From contig RQCD01000048.1 in NCBI GenBank assembly GCA_008668455.1, positions 1 to 11,050 on the forward strand: a DNA stretch of 11,050 nucleotides, in the 5' to 3' direction. This document shows, piece after piece, positions 1 through 7,060 of the stretch (positions within the stretch are counted from its first letter, which is position 1; each line of letters opens with the position of its first letter). The notes beneath the pieces are model-generated. The model was not told the origin of the DNA. It saw only the letters and a list, made by a program, of their open reading frames with translations, and ran no database searches. The translations under genes and the position numbers were made by a program. The DNA comes from Clostridia bacterium (lineage in GTDB: Bacteria; Bacillota; Clostridia; UBA1381).

Positions 1-25
1 ATACAAAACTCATATCTCTCCACCC

Positions 26-796
26 TTATTCTGATATTTCTAAAAAAGATGCAACAACGCGTAAAAACTGCTGTGGCTGCTGTAAAAACGAAAAATGTCC
101 CATTCCATCAAACACAACCAAGCCCGCATCCTTGATTTCTGCCTCCATCCGCTTTGCATCCGACAGAGGCGTTGCATCGTCTGCCGATCCCCAGATTAGG
201 AGGGTCGGCGCTAAAATTTTAGAAAATACATGCGACAAGTCCTCGTTTACAACACGCACCAGGCATTGGCGCATGATCGGTGACGCGGCATTATAATCCT
301 CCGAGCCGCGGCTTTTCCGAAGCTTCTCCAATGCGTCCGGAAAAAGCGTCCGGACGGGCGGCAGATTCAAGACATGCTTTCCTAATTTATAGGTATAAAT
401 CCTTGCATACTGCGAAAGCGTTTTTTTCGGTTTGATTCCGGCAGCATCCACTAAGATAATTTTATCAATTTCAAACGGCAGTTTCTTTTCGTATAATTTA
501 AAAATTACACGTCCGCCAAAGGAATGTCCCAAAAGGATCACTTTTTTTGCATGATAATCTGCTAAAAACTCCAAAAGAAAATCCGCGTAGTCGCTTACAT
601 TCCACGGCTCTTTCGGTGCTTCGCTCTAGCCAACGCCGGGCCAATCCAAGGCGACCGCCCGGTATTTCCGGCTGACTAAATCAATTGCAGGCTGAAAAAG
701 CGTATAGCTTGTGCCCCAGCCATGCAGAAAAACAACCAGCTCGCCCTCGCCTGCTTCTGTATAATTAATATTTAACCCTTTCACGGTTTTATTCAT
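26..796 (-). pseudogene. alpha/beta-hydrolase gene interrupted by an in-frame TAG
   Basis: The frame reads from an ATG at 796, behind an AGGAG at 806-810 with 9-nt spacing, to a TAA at 26-28. It would encode about 256 residues, the usual size of a small alpha/beta-hydrolase. The oxyanion-hole motif HGWG lies near residues 25-28. The nucleophile elbow GHSFGG carries Ser92, the acid is probably Asp206 in WGSADDATP, and the base is His234 in GMGHFS. Codon 57 (626-628) is TAG, in the loop just after the strand ending DWPGVG, where relatives carry a variable residue before SE. Both sides of the stop read as good family sequence in the same frame, so this is one nonsense change with no frameshift. 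No other decay is visible, and promoter and ribosome binding site are intact, so inactivation looks recent. A sequencing error or TAG suppression are the alternatives. The substrate cannot be told: the fold covers esterases, lipases and other hydrolases. Confidence 0.85.
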
Positions 797-839
797 TTCC
801 GTCCACTCCTACAAAATCAAAACATCATCCCAGTATTAT

Positions 840-869
840 ATTATAGCACAATTCCCCGTTTCATTGCAA
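840..869 (-). promoter_or_regulatory. sigma-A promoter of the interrupted hydrolase gene
   Basis: On the minus strand TTGCAA (864-869) is followed after 18 nt by TATAAT (840-845). A TGC immediately before the -10 gives an extended -10 element. A second overlapping TATAAT lies at 835-840. It sits 44 nt upstream of the ATG at 796. Confidence 0.65.
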
Positions 870-910
870 CTATTTTTCAAAAAAACTCATCAAAAAATTA
901 ACAATTTTAA

Positions 911-948
911 AAAAAAGACCGCCGCATTTTCATGCAGCAGCCTTTTTT
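911..948 (-). terminator. intrinsic terminator of the aldolase gene
   Basis: Read on the minus strand this is a continuous hairpin. A-tract 943-948 pairs with the U-tract 911-916. The GC-rich stem (917-927 with 932-942) pairs throughout if three G-U wobbles are allowed, and it is capped by a GAAA (GNRA-type) tetraloop at 928-931. The U-tract extends to 909. The stop codon of the aldolase gene (947-949) lies inside the 5' A-tract. On the plus strand the three wobble positions become A-C mismatches, so the structure favours minus-strand transcripts. Confidence 0.85.
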
Positions 949-1720
949 ACATTTTGTTCTTATGAATTTTCTCTAAGTTCCGGCAGTTTTGCTTTGCGCA
1001 GTCTCGCAGGAAATCAAAATCCGCACCGCCGGCGAGCATGTCTGCTCCCAGTCCGCTCCAGTGCCGGAGAGTTTCCTCGGAATATCCCCCGGATGCAATT
1101 CCGGCATACTTTCCGTTTTTGTGCAGAAATTCAATCGCATCCCGGATGATTCCGGTGATTTTGTCGGAAAAGACATCTCCCAACATACCATACGAGCCGG
1201 AAAGATCGTTCGGTCCGAAAATATAGCCGTCAATGTACGGATTTTTAATGATCTGCTCTAAATTGTCAATCGCGTCCTTATGCTCAATCTGAATGAACCG
1301 GCATAATTGACTGTCGCTTTGGGTTCGATACTCCATGGCATTTTGGAATCCGTAAGCATTTGCATTCATCGGTCCGAAGCCACGCGTACCAAGCGGTGGA
1401 TAGAGTGTGTTTGCGATCAGCCGGTCTGCCTCCTCTGCCGTTCTCACCATCGGAAAGATGATTCCATCCACACCCATTTCCAAAACATGCTTTGTTTCGG
1501 TCAGATCGTCCTGCGGAACACGGACAACCACCGGTGTTCCGGTTGATTTCAAAGCTAAAATATGCCCTAAAAGTGTTTCATTGGTCATATAGCTGTGTTC
1601 GTTATCCACCCAAATATAATCATACCCTGCCATGCCAGCAATTTTAGAAATACTGATGTCCGAAAGCTGCACATACATACCGGTTGTTTTTTCTTTCTTT
1701 TGTATTTTTTCTTTTAACAT
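947..1720 (-). CDS. HpaI/HpcH-family class II 2-keto-3-deoxy-acid aldolase
   Basis: This 257-residue cytoplasmic protein belongs to the HpaI/HpcH (2-dehydro-3-deoxyglucarate or 4-hydroxy-2-oxoheptanedioate aldolase) family. These enzymes use a divalent metal to split 2-keto-3-deoxy acids into pyruvate and an aldehyde. Visible family signatures are DNEH (residues 39-42, general-base His42), VVVRVP with the pyruvate-binding Arg67, the core MGVDGIIFPMV (82-92), PPLGTRG (108-114), metal-ligand Glu146 in IQIEH, and metal-ligand Asp172 in GPNDLSG. Length and motif order are complete. The ATG at 1718-1720 has a GAGGTG ribosome site at 1726-1731. The gene is transcribed alone, from a promoter divergent from an AraC-family gene and into its own terminator, so that regulator probably controls it. 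The exact substrate cannot be read from sequence. A keto-deoxy sugar acid from the nearby uronate pathway is a reasonable guess but unproven. Confidence 0.9.
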   Translation of the reverse strand: MLKEKIQKKEKTTGMYVQLSDISISKIAGMAGYDYIWVDNEHSYMTNETLLGHILALKSTGTPVVVRVPQDDLTETKHVLEMGVDGIIFPMVRTAEEADRLIANTLYPPLGTRGFGPMNANAYGFQNAMEYRTQSDSQLCRFIQIEHKDAIDNLEQIIKNPYIDGYIFGPNDLSGSYGMLGDVFSDKITGIIRDAIEFLHKNGKYAGIASGGYSEETLRHWSGLGADMLAGGADFDFLRDCAKQNCRNLEKIHKNKM

Positions 1721-1738
1721 ACTATCACCTCAAACCTA

Positions 1739-1767
1739 ATCTTAGCACCGTGTTTTTTTTCTGTCAA
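1739..1767 (-). promoter_or_regulatory. sigma-A promoter of the aldolase gene
   Basis: On the minus strand TTGACA (1762-1767) and TAAGAT (1739-1744) are separated by exactly 17 nt. The predicted transcript start near 1732 falls just ahead of the ribosome site at 1726-1731, giving a very short leader. The promoter lies back to back with the regulator promoter at 1809-1837. Confidence 0.75.
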
Positions 1768-1778
1768 TCCAGAAAAAA

Positions 1779-1816
1779 GACATTCTATCATGAATTTTGG
1801 ACATTGCCTTGACATA
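1779..1816. promoter_or_regulatory. candidate AraC-family operator (GACATT repeats)
   Basis: GACATT occurs at 1779-1784 and again at 1800-1805, 21 bp apart, which is two helical turns. A related GACATA at 1811-1816 overlaps the -35 box of the regulator promoter. AraC-family proteins often bind direct repeats about 21 bp apart next to the -35. The repeat core is only 6 bp, so this is suggestive only. Confidence 0.35.
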
Positions 1817-1837
1817 CTTTTTTTCAATTGATATAAT
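1809..1837 (+). promoter_or_regulatory. consensus sigma-A promoter of the first AraC-family gene
   Basis: TTGACA (1809-1814), a 17-nt spacer and TATAAT (1832-1837) match the consensus at all 12 positions. Transcription would start near 1844, 19 nt before the ATG at 1863. This rules out an upstream in-frame ATG at 1797, which lies before the promoter. Confidence 0.85.
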
Positions 1838-1862
1838 AAAGAAAAACGAAAGGGATAAAAAA

Positions 1863-2726
1863 ATGCTAAACGCCTATACAAACGCACGGGGGGACGCTGT
1901 CCGCACACTTCGTCCTGCACTTGCGCTCCAGGCTCCGGAGATTCTATGGTTTGAGCTTTTGGACGCTGATAATATTGCAGAAAACATTTATCCGAACACC
2001 CATTCCCACACCTTTTTTGAAATTCATTTTGTATTTTCCGGCACGGTGGTCTATCAGTATGCAGAAAAAAGGATTACCCTGTCCGAACAGCAGGCGCTGA
2101 TTCTTCCCCCAAAAACGCCGCACCAGTATGTCCGCTTTTCCGGAGATGTCTGCAAGGCATCCCTCGCCTTTGCGCCAAAGGAGGAACTGACTCTTGCCGT
2201 TCAGACATTTACATTTCCGGAAAGCGTCTGTGAAATCACCGATTCTATTTTGACCGCAGCCAGGCGGGTAACAACCCTGAGCGCAGCAATTCTGATCGGA
2301 CATGTTTATGAAATTCTGCAAGCTGCCTTTGACTGTCTGGGAATTTCCATTCCAGAGCAGGCAGGCTCGGAAAATGACGCAAGGGTTTCGGTGGCAAAAA
2401 GCTTTATTCAAAAGAATCTGCAAAAGGGAATCACCAGCGCAGACGTTGCAAAGGAATGCTGCCTTTCTGCAAAGCAGCTTGGAAGAGTTTTTAAAGAACA
2501 AACAGGCGATTCGGTGCATGCCTACATCACAAAAACAAAACTGGATTCCTGTATCAAGTATTTGCTCCAGGGTGAGGAAAGTATAAAAGAAATTGCTCTT
2601 TTGTGCGGTTTTGAAAATGAGTCTGGCTTTGCCTCGTTTTTTAAACGGCATTGCGGCACATCCCCCGGAAAATTTCGGGAAATGCACCGGGGGAAACGTC
2701 CAAAAACGGAAACCGAATGTCCATAA
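1863..2726 (+). CDS. AraC-family transcriptional regulator (cupin plus HTH)
   Basis: This 287-residue DNA-binding regulator has an N-terminal cupin sensor and a C-terminal AraC/XylS double helix-turn-helix. The cupin shows HSHTFFEIHFV (His47, His49, Glu53) and PPKTPH (82-87), the usual beta-barrel landmarks of sugar-sensing AraC proteins. The first HTH spans about 190-211 (ITSADVAKECCLSAKQLGRVF). The second spans about 240-265, followed by the family tail GTSPGKFRE (265-273). The ATG at 1863 was chosen because an AAAGGG-like ribosome site lies just upstream and the consensus promoter ends at 1837; a longer frame from 1797 would start inside the promoter region. The gene is divergent from the HpaI-type aldolase gene and precedes an Asp-box protein gene, so these two are its likely targets. 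The inducer is unknown, probably a sugar or sugar acid. Confidence 0.9.
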   Translation: MLNAYTNARGDAVRTLRPALALQAPEILWFELLDADNIAENIYPNTHSHTFFEIHFVFSGTVVYQYAEKRITLSEQQALILPPKTPHQYVRFSGDVCKASLAFAPKEELTLAVQTFTFPESVCEITDSILTAARRVTTLSAAILIGHVYEILQAAFDCLGISIPEQAGSENDARVSVAKSFIQKNLQKGITSADVAKECCLSAKQLGRVFKEQTGDSVHAYITKTKLDSCIKYLLQGEESIKEIALLCGFENESGFASFFKRHCGTSPGKFREMHRGKRPKTETECP

Positions 2727-2732
2727 ATCATA

Positions 2733-2761
2733 TTGCCGCACCCATAGCAAAGCAGTATAAT
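2733..2761 (+). promoter_or_regulatory. probable sigma-A promoter of the Asp-box protein gene
   Basis: TTGCCG (2733-2738), a 17-nt spacer and a perfect TATAAT (2756-2761) lie in the 70-bp gap after the AraC-family gene. The next gene therefore probably has its own start of transcription in addition to read-through. The -35 matches the consensus at 4 of 6 positions. Confidence 0.6.
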
Positions 2762-2796
2762 ATTTTCATAAAACAAATCACAGAAAGGGTGTTTCT

Positions 2797-3855
2797 ATGA
2801 ACACATGGAAAGAAATAAAACACAAAAATTATACCGCCTGCCTGGAAGAACCGACAATTTATGTGGACAACCAAAAGCGCGGCAGGAGCGGACACATGAC
2901 GCATGCGATGGCAGAGTTTCAGAAAAACTGCCTGATTGATTTTAACGCAAATTGCTCAAAGGAACGCTGGGAAGGTCATTCACCGTATGGATGGGTGGAA
3001 TACCGCATTTCCTGCGACAGCGGAAAAACCTACTCCGAGCCGGAAAAGCTGCCTTATTCCTGGAATTGTTTTTTGGATGGAATCTATATGATTTCGGTGG
3101 AAAAAGCAGTGGCGTGTGAGGATGGAACCATTGTAGCATTCTGCTTAAGAAACGACGGAACAAACTCCACCTGCTGCGAGCCGTGGAATACACCCACCGT
3201 CATCCGGAGTACGGATGGTGGAAAAACCTGGTCAGAACCTTTGGAATACTCCCCCTATCCGGGCAGAAGCTACGATGCGCTCATACATGACGGGGTAATC
3301 TATGTGATGCATTTTTGCAACGAGCATTTCTTAGGTACAAACCCCTCACACCAATACCGGATCTACACCAGTACTGACAACGGAAAAACCTTTTCCGAGC
3401 GTTCCGTGATTCCGTTTGACACAAAGGGGCGCGGCTACAGTGCGATGATTTTTGATAAAGAAAACGTCCTGCACGCTTATGCCTATAACGTCAACGCTGA
3501 GCAGGAGCTGGATCATGCGATCAGCTGCGATTTCGGGAAAACCTGGACGCTGCTTCCTCCCTGCCATTTAGAAAAAGGCATCCGCAACCCGCAGATTGCC
3601 TTAATTGACGGTGTGTTTGTTCTGCACGGGCGCGCCGGAGATTTAAAAGGCTTCGTTCTCTATACCTCGGAAAACGCAGCTGATTGGGATGAAGGACTCT
3701 TGGTTGTTCCAAAAGAAGGCGTAAGCGCATACTACTCCAATAATGTCAATCTTCAGGATGACGAGGGAAAATTCCTTCTGATTCAGTATTCAGATACTTA
3801 TGAGGGCGCAACGAAAGTCAATGTGATGCATATGAGACTGCGAATCAAAAAATAA
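2797..3855 (+). CDS. sialidase-fold (Asp-box/BNR) beta-propeller protein, cytoplasmic
   Basis: This 352-residue protein has four well-formed Asp-box repeats of the S-x-D-x-G-x-T-W/F/Y type: residues 72-79 (CDSGKTY core), 138-145 (TDGGKTW), 192-199 (TDNGKTF) and 243-250 (CDFGKTW). Their spacing of roughly 50-65 residues fits blades of a sialidase-type propeller. A degenerate fifth box may lie near 289-297. There is no signal peptide, no membrane segment and no sorting motif, and cysteines are plentiful (about 12), so it should act in the cytoplasm. The Arg-Ile-Pro motif typical of true sialidases near the N-terminus is not seen, so sialidase activity should not be assumed. The fold also occurs in other glycosidases, in polysaccharide lyases and in non-catalytic proteins. 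The ATG at 2797 follows GAAAGGG (2783-2789). Its neighbour is the sugar-type AraC regulator, which suggests a role in handling an imported oligosaccharide or sugar acid. Confidence 0.75.
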   Translation: MNTWKEIKHKNYTACLEEPTIYVDNQKRGRSGHMTHAMAEFQKNCLIDFNANCSKERWEGHSPYGWVEYRISCDSGKTYSEPEKLPYSWNCFLDGIYMISVEKAVACEDGTIVAFCLRNDGTNSTCCEPWNTPTVIRSTDGGKTWSEPLEYSPYPGRSYDALIHDGVIYVMHFCNEHFLGTNPSHQYRIYTSTDNGKTFSERSVIPFDTKGRGYSAMIFDKENVLHAYAYNVNAEQELDHAISCDFGKTWTLLPPCHLEKGIRNPQIALIDGVFVLHGRAGDLKGFVLYTSENAADWDEGLLVVPKEGVSAYYSNNVNLQDDEGKFLLIQYSDTYEGATKVNVMHMRLRIKK

Positions 3856-3861
3856 CATACC

Positions 3862-3894
3862 AAAAGGAGCAAGCCATTTCTGCTTGCTCCTTTT
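3862..3894. terminator. bidirectional intrinsic terminator between convergent genes
   Basis: A perfect 13-bp inverted repeat (AAAAGGAGCAAGC, 3862-3874, with its complement at 3882-3894) flanks a 7-nt loop. A and T runs at the outer ends give a U-tract on either strand. It lies between the Asp-box gene ending at 3855 and ackA ending at 3900, so it serves both. Confidence 0.9.
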
Positions 3895-3899
3895 CGATA

Positions 3900-5096
3900 T
3901 TATTTGGTTAATCTCTGTGTATCCAACGCAATCATCAATTCCTCGTTTGTCGGAATAACAAGCGTTTTCACTGCTGCGCCGTCTGCTGTTACATCCACAG
4001 CCTCGCCGCGGACGCGGTTCTTCTCCGGATCAACCTTGATTTCCATAAAACCAAGGTTTTCCACAACCTTTGCACGGATTGCGCCGTCATTCTCGCCGAT
4101 TCCGGCTGTGAATACCACTGCATCCACTCCGCCCATTGCAGCGGCATATGCACCAATCAGCTTGGTAACGCTATAGGTGAACATATCCAAAGCCAGCTGT
4201 GCTCTGTCATTTCCGCTCTCTGCTGCTGCAGAAAGATCGCGGAAGTCACTGCTAATACCGGAAATACCAAACACACCTGATTTCTTATTCATCAGATTGT
4301 CAACCTCTTTTGCAGTCATGCCGGCGTTTTCCATTAAGAAGGTAACAACTGCCGGATCCATGCTGCCGGTTCTTGTTCCCATCACAACGCCATCCAGCGG
4401 AGTGAAGCCCATTGAGGTGTCCACGCATTTACCGTGATCTACAGCAGCCACAGAAGAACCGTTTCCTAAGTGACAAGTGATAATCTTTAAATCCTCAATC
4501 GGCTTTCCAAGCATTTTTGCAGCCTCGGCAGAAACAAAGCGATGACTTGTTCCGTGGAAACCAAACTTACGGATTTTATATTTTTCATAATATTCATACG
4601 GAAGCGCATACATATATGCTTTCTTCGGCATGGTCTGGTGGAAGGCAGTATCAAATACAGCAACCTGCTTCACACCCGGCATAATCTTTTCACATGCCTC
4701 AATACCGGTAATGTTCGGCGGATTGTGCAGCGGCGCTACCGGAATACACATTTTCAGCGCCTCCATCACCTTACCGTCGATCACACAGGAATCTGCGAAA
4801 TATTCGCTGCCGTGCACGACGCGGTGTCCGACTGCGCCGATCTCGTCCATGCCCTTGATCACGCCGTATTCTGCGTCGGTCAAAGCGTCAATGACCATAC
4901 GGATGGCGTCTGCATGATTCTCCATCTTGCTTTCAACTTTTTCAGAAATGCCCTTTACCAGATTCTTATGCTGTAAATTTGAACCGTCAATTCCGATTCT
5001 CTCGCATAAGCCCTTTGCTAAAACAGTGATCGTTTCCATATCAATCAGCTGATACTTTAAGGATGAGCTTCCTGCATTAATGACTAATACTTTCAT
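3900..5096 (-). CDS. ackA: acetate kinase
   Basis: AckA converts acetyl phosphate and ADP to acetate and ATP, the last step of acetate fermentation, in the cytoplasm. The 398-residue length is standard for the ASKHA-fold family. The N-terminal signature VINAGSSSLKY contains Asn7. The second signature GFHGTSHRFV (179-188) contains His181. The catalytic set known from the Methanosarcina enzyme is present at matching positions: Arg92, Asp149, Arg242 (MGTRTGSMDP) and Glu385. The ATG at 5094-5096 was chosen because the protein then starts MKVLVINAGSSS, as in the family, and AAAGGA sits at 5106-5111 with 9-nt spacing. An in-frame ATG at 5123 would overlap the end of pta and add nine unusual residues. 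It is the second gene of the pta-ackA operon, 16 nt after the pta stop, and transcription ends at the shared terminator near 3880. Confidence 0.98.
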   Translation of the reverse strand: MKVLVINAGSSSLKYQLIDMETITVLAKGLCERIGIDGSNLQHKNLVKGISEKVESKMENHADAIRMVIDALTDAEYGVIKGMDEIGAVGHRVVHGSEYFADSCVIDGKVMEALKMCIPVAPLHNPPNITGIEACEKIMPGVKQVAVFDTAFHQTMPKKAYMYALPYEYYEKYKIRKFGFHGTSHRFVSAEAAKMLGKPIEDLKIITCHLGNGSSVAAVDHGKCVDTSMGFTPLDGVVMGTRTGSMDPAVVTFLMENAGMTAKEVDNLMNKKSGVFGISGISSDFRDLSAAAESGNDRAQLALDMFTYSVTKLIGAYAAAMGGVDAVVFTAGIGENDGAIRAKVVENLGFMEIKVDPEKNRVRGEAVDVTADGAAVKTLVIPTNEELMIALDTQRLTK

Positions 5097-5112
5097 CTTA
5101 TCGAATCCTTTC

Positions 5113-6120
5113 TTATTTATCATTATCCTGCGCTTGTACGCATGTGATTGCTACAACGCCTGCAATATCCTCAGCAACGCATCCGCGCGAAAGATCATTC
5201 ACCGGCTTTCTGATTCCCTGGAGAACCGGTCCGTATGCCTCTGCCTTTGCCAGTCTCTGAGCAATCTTATAGCCGATATTGCCGGCATTTAAATCTGGGA
5301 ATACCAGAACGTTTGCTGTTCCGGCAACGGTTGATCCCGGCGCTTTCGACTTTGCAACAGCTGGAACAATCGCTGCATCCACCTGCAATTCACCATCTAA
5401 TTTGATATCCGGTCTCTTTTCCTTTGCCAGACGGGTTGCCTCCTGCATTTTGTCTACCAAAGGATTCTTCGCACTGCCGTATGTAGAATAAGAAAGCATT
5501 GCCACCTTTGCCTCTGCGCCGACTAACTGCTCAAAGGAAGCCGCAGAAGAAATTGCAATCTCGGAAACTGCGTCTGCGTCCGGGTTTTCATTCAGACCGC
5601 TGTCTGCAAAGATAAAGGTTCCGTTTTCGCCATATTCACAATTCGGAACAACAATAACAAAAAATGCTGAAACAAGCTTCGTACCAGGCTTAGTTTTTAA
5701 AATCTGCAAGGACGGACGAATCACGTTTGCAGAGGAATTACAGGCACCGGCAACCATACCGTCTGCCGCACCTTCATTCACCATCATAACGCCGTAATAT
5801 AAAACGCTTTTCATGGTTTCTGCCGCAAGCTCCGGGGTCATGCCCTTTGCTTTTCTCATCTCATAAAATTTATTTGCATATTCTGCCGTTTTATCACTGG
5901 TTTCCGGATCGATAATCCTTGCTGCGGATAAATCCAGTCCTTTTTCCTTTGCCATGTCCAAAATCTTGGCTTCATTTCCTAAAATGATAATTTTAGCATA
6001 ACCCTCCTTTAAGACGATCTGCGCCGCCTCTAAGGTTCTCATGTCCTCGCCCTCTGCCAAAACAATTGTTTTTACATCCTGCTTTGCCCGGACTTTTAGC
6101 TTGTCGATAAAATCGCTCAT
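5113..6120 (-). CDS. pta: phosphate acetyltransferase
   Basis: Pta interconverts acetyl-CoA plus phosphate and acetyl phosphate plus CoA, feeding AckA. At 335 residues it is the short, single-domain form common in Firmicutes, lacking the long N-terminal DRTGG-type extension of enterobacterial Pta. Typical segments are VLAEGEDMRTLEAA (20-33), MVAGACNSSANVIRPSLQ (122-139), FADSGLNENPDADA (171-184), LSYSTYGSAKNP (209-220), DGELQVDAAIVP (242-253) and NDLSRGC (308-314). Ser311 and Arg312 match the Ser-Arg pair important in the Methanosarcina enzyme. The ATG at 6118-6120 is preceded by GAGGAG (6127-6132) with 6-nt spacing. It forms a two-gene operon with ackA. The tail ends in a charged QDNDK, and the stop at 5113-5115 nearly touches the ackA ribosome site, so translational coupling is likely. 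Confidence 0.98.
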   Translation of the reverse strand: MSDFIDKLKVRAKQDVKTIVLAEGEDMRTLEAAQIVLKEGYAKIIILGNEAKILDMAKEKGLDLSAARIIDPETSDKTAEYANKFYEMRKAKGMTPELAAETMKSVLYYGVMMVNEGAADGMVAGACNSSANVIRPSLQILKTKPGTKLVSAFFVIVVPNCEYGENGTFIFADSGLNENPDADAVSEIAISSAASFEQLVGAEAKVAMLSYSTYGSAKNPLVDKMQEATRLAKEKRPDIKLDGELQVDAAIVPAVAKSKAPGSTVAGTANVLVFPDLNAGNIGYKIAQRLAKAEAYGPVLQGIRKPVNDLSRGCVAEDIAGVVAITCVQAQDNDK

Positions 6121-6162
6121 GTTTTACTCCTCTTTTCGGTTTATTTTTCTACTCCATTCTAC

Positions 6163-6191
6163 ATTATAATACTTTTTTTTGACATTTGCAA
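6163..6191 (-). promoter_or_regulatory. sigma-A promoter of the pta-ackA operon
   Basis: On the minus strand TTGCAA (6186-6191), a 17-nt spacer and TATAAT (6163-6168) give a leader of about 35 nt before the pta ATG at 6120. The upstream AraC-family gene ends at 6243 on the same strand with no clear hairpin terminator, so some read-through into pta is possible. Confidence 0.75.
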
Positions 6192-6242
6192 GTACTCTCT
6201 TAAATTTTTATTGTTTTTTTTATTTTTATCGGGTCAAACGCT

Positions 6243-6989
6243 CTATTTCTTCGTATACCTATGATAAACCTCATAGAAAAACGACATATTATGAAACCCG
6301 GCAAGATATGCCGCCTCGGACACGGAAAATTCTCCGCTGTCGATCATTTCCTTTGCCGCAGAAATCCGAATTGCATTCCGGTATTCCACAAAGGATTTTC
6401 CGGTATATTCCTTAAAAAGCCTTCTGAAATTAGACTGACTCATACTGCACAGCTCAGCATAATAGGCAAGCTTTTTATTCTCTGTATAGCCTTTCTTTAC
6501 TTCGGACAGAGCCGGAAAAAGCCTCCTGTATTTTTTCGGAATTTTAGAGGGAACGGATTCCAGATAAAACATAATTTCATACAGCTTTGCTGTCAGATAA
6601 GCCGCACTCCCTGCATGATAACTTGTGATAGAATGAAAGATGTCTGTAAGCTCCGGCGATTTTTCACAAAACGGACGCTCAAAAAAAGACGGAATCCTTT
6701 TTGCGTTAAAATCAAACACAATCATTTTGATCACCGTATGATCCTTTAAATAGGCAGACTGATACGGAATCTCCTTTGGCACAAACAAGCAGCTTCCCTG
6801 CTCCAGCCGAAAAGTCTTTTTCCCATTTTCAAAGCGGCACTCCATTTCTCCGCTCAGCACATAAAGAAAGGAACAGCGCGCCTTTCCGTTTTTTAAATCA
6901 AACACATGTCCGGCATTTCTTAGCACACTGACAAAGCCGACATTCTGAAATTGATAGTCCAATGCTCCGTCAAATCTGATATCCTTCAT
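6243..6989 (-). CDS. AraC-family transcriptional regulator with short C-terminus
   Basis: This 248-residue regulator has a cupin-like N-terminal half and an AraC/XylS DNA-binding half. N-terminal landmarks are FLYVLSGEMECRF (41-53) and the barrel turn LEQGSCLFVPKEIPY (62-76). The first HTH covers about 172-193 (KLAYYAELCSMSQSNFRRLF), followed by GKSFVEYRNAIRI (197-209). The second covers about 220-245 (FSVSEAAYLAGFHNMSFFYE). The ATG at 6987-6989 is preceded by GGAGG at 6995-6999 with 5-nt spacing; an upstream TTG at 7013 has no such site. The protein ends at YHRYTKK with a TAG, just before the place where the family usually continues with a G-x-S-P-x-x-Y-R tail. That tail is missing. Helix two looks otherwise intact, so it may still be active. 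It is divergent from the uronate operon, and a strong promoter in the shared 116-bp gap makes it the likely local regulator. Confidence 0.85.
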   Translation of the reverse strand: MKDIRFDGALDYQFQNVGFVSVLRNAGHVFDLKNGKARCSFLYVLSGEMECRFENGKKTFRLEQGSCLFVPKEIPYQSAYLKDHTVIKMIVFDFNAKRIPSFFERPFCEKSPELTDIFHSITSYHAGSAAYLTAKLYEIMFYLESVPSKIPKKYRRLFPALSEVKKGYTENKKLAYYAELCSMSQSNFRRLFKEYTGKSFVEYRNAIRISAAKEMIDSGEFSVSEAAYLAGFHNMSFFYEVYHRYTKK

Positions 6990-7060
6990 CACAGCCTCCG
7001 GCAAAATAAGCAAATACCATACAAGATTGTCGTATCGGGTATTGCTTTTACTTTAATATT

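Noticed and set aside
626..628. General reassignment of TAG to an amino acid in this genome.
   Set aside because: The second AraC-family gene appears to use TAG as its real stop at 6243-6245, and all other complete genes end in TAA or TGA with no internal TAG. One interrupted gene is better explained by mutation, although a low-level suppressor is not excluded.
1797..1862. Longer N-terminus of the first AraC-family protein from an ATG at 1797.
   Set aside because: The consensus promoter at 1809-1837 lies inside this stretch, so a transcript from it could not carry that ATG, and the added residues resemble no AraC N-terminus.
1944..2750. A 268-codon open frame on the minus strand.
   Set aside because: It lies antisense over the AraC-family gene, is rich in Cys and Phe with no recognisable domain, and has no good ribosome site.
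2797..3855. Calling the Asp-box protein a sialidase (nanH).
   Set aside because: The Asp boxes show the fold only. The Arg-Ile-Pro motif is absent, there is no signal peptide, and no sialic-acid genes are nearby.
4542..4976. Open frames on the plus strand opposite ackA and pta.
   Set aside because: They mirror highly conserved coding sequence, have no start signals, and encode low-complexity or unrecognisable peptides.
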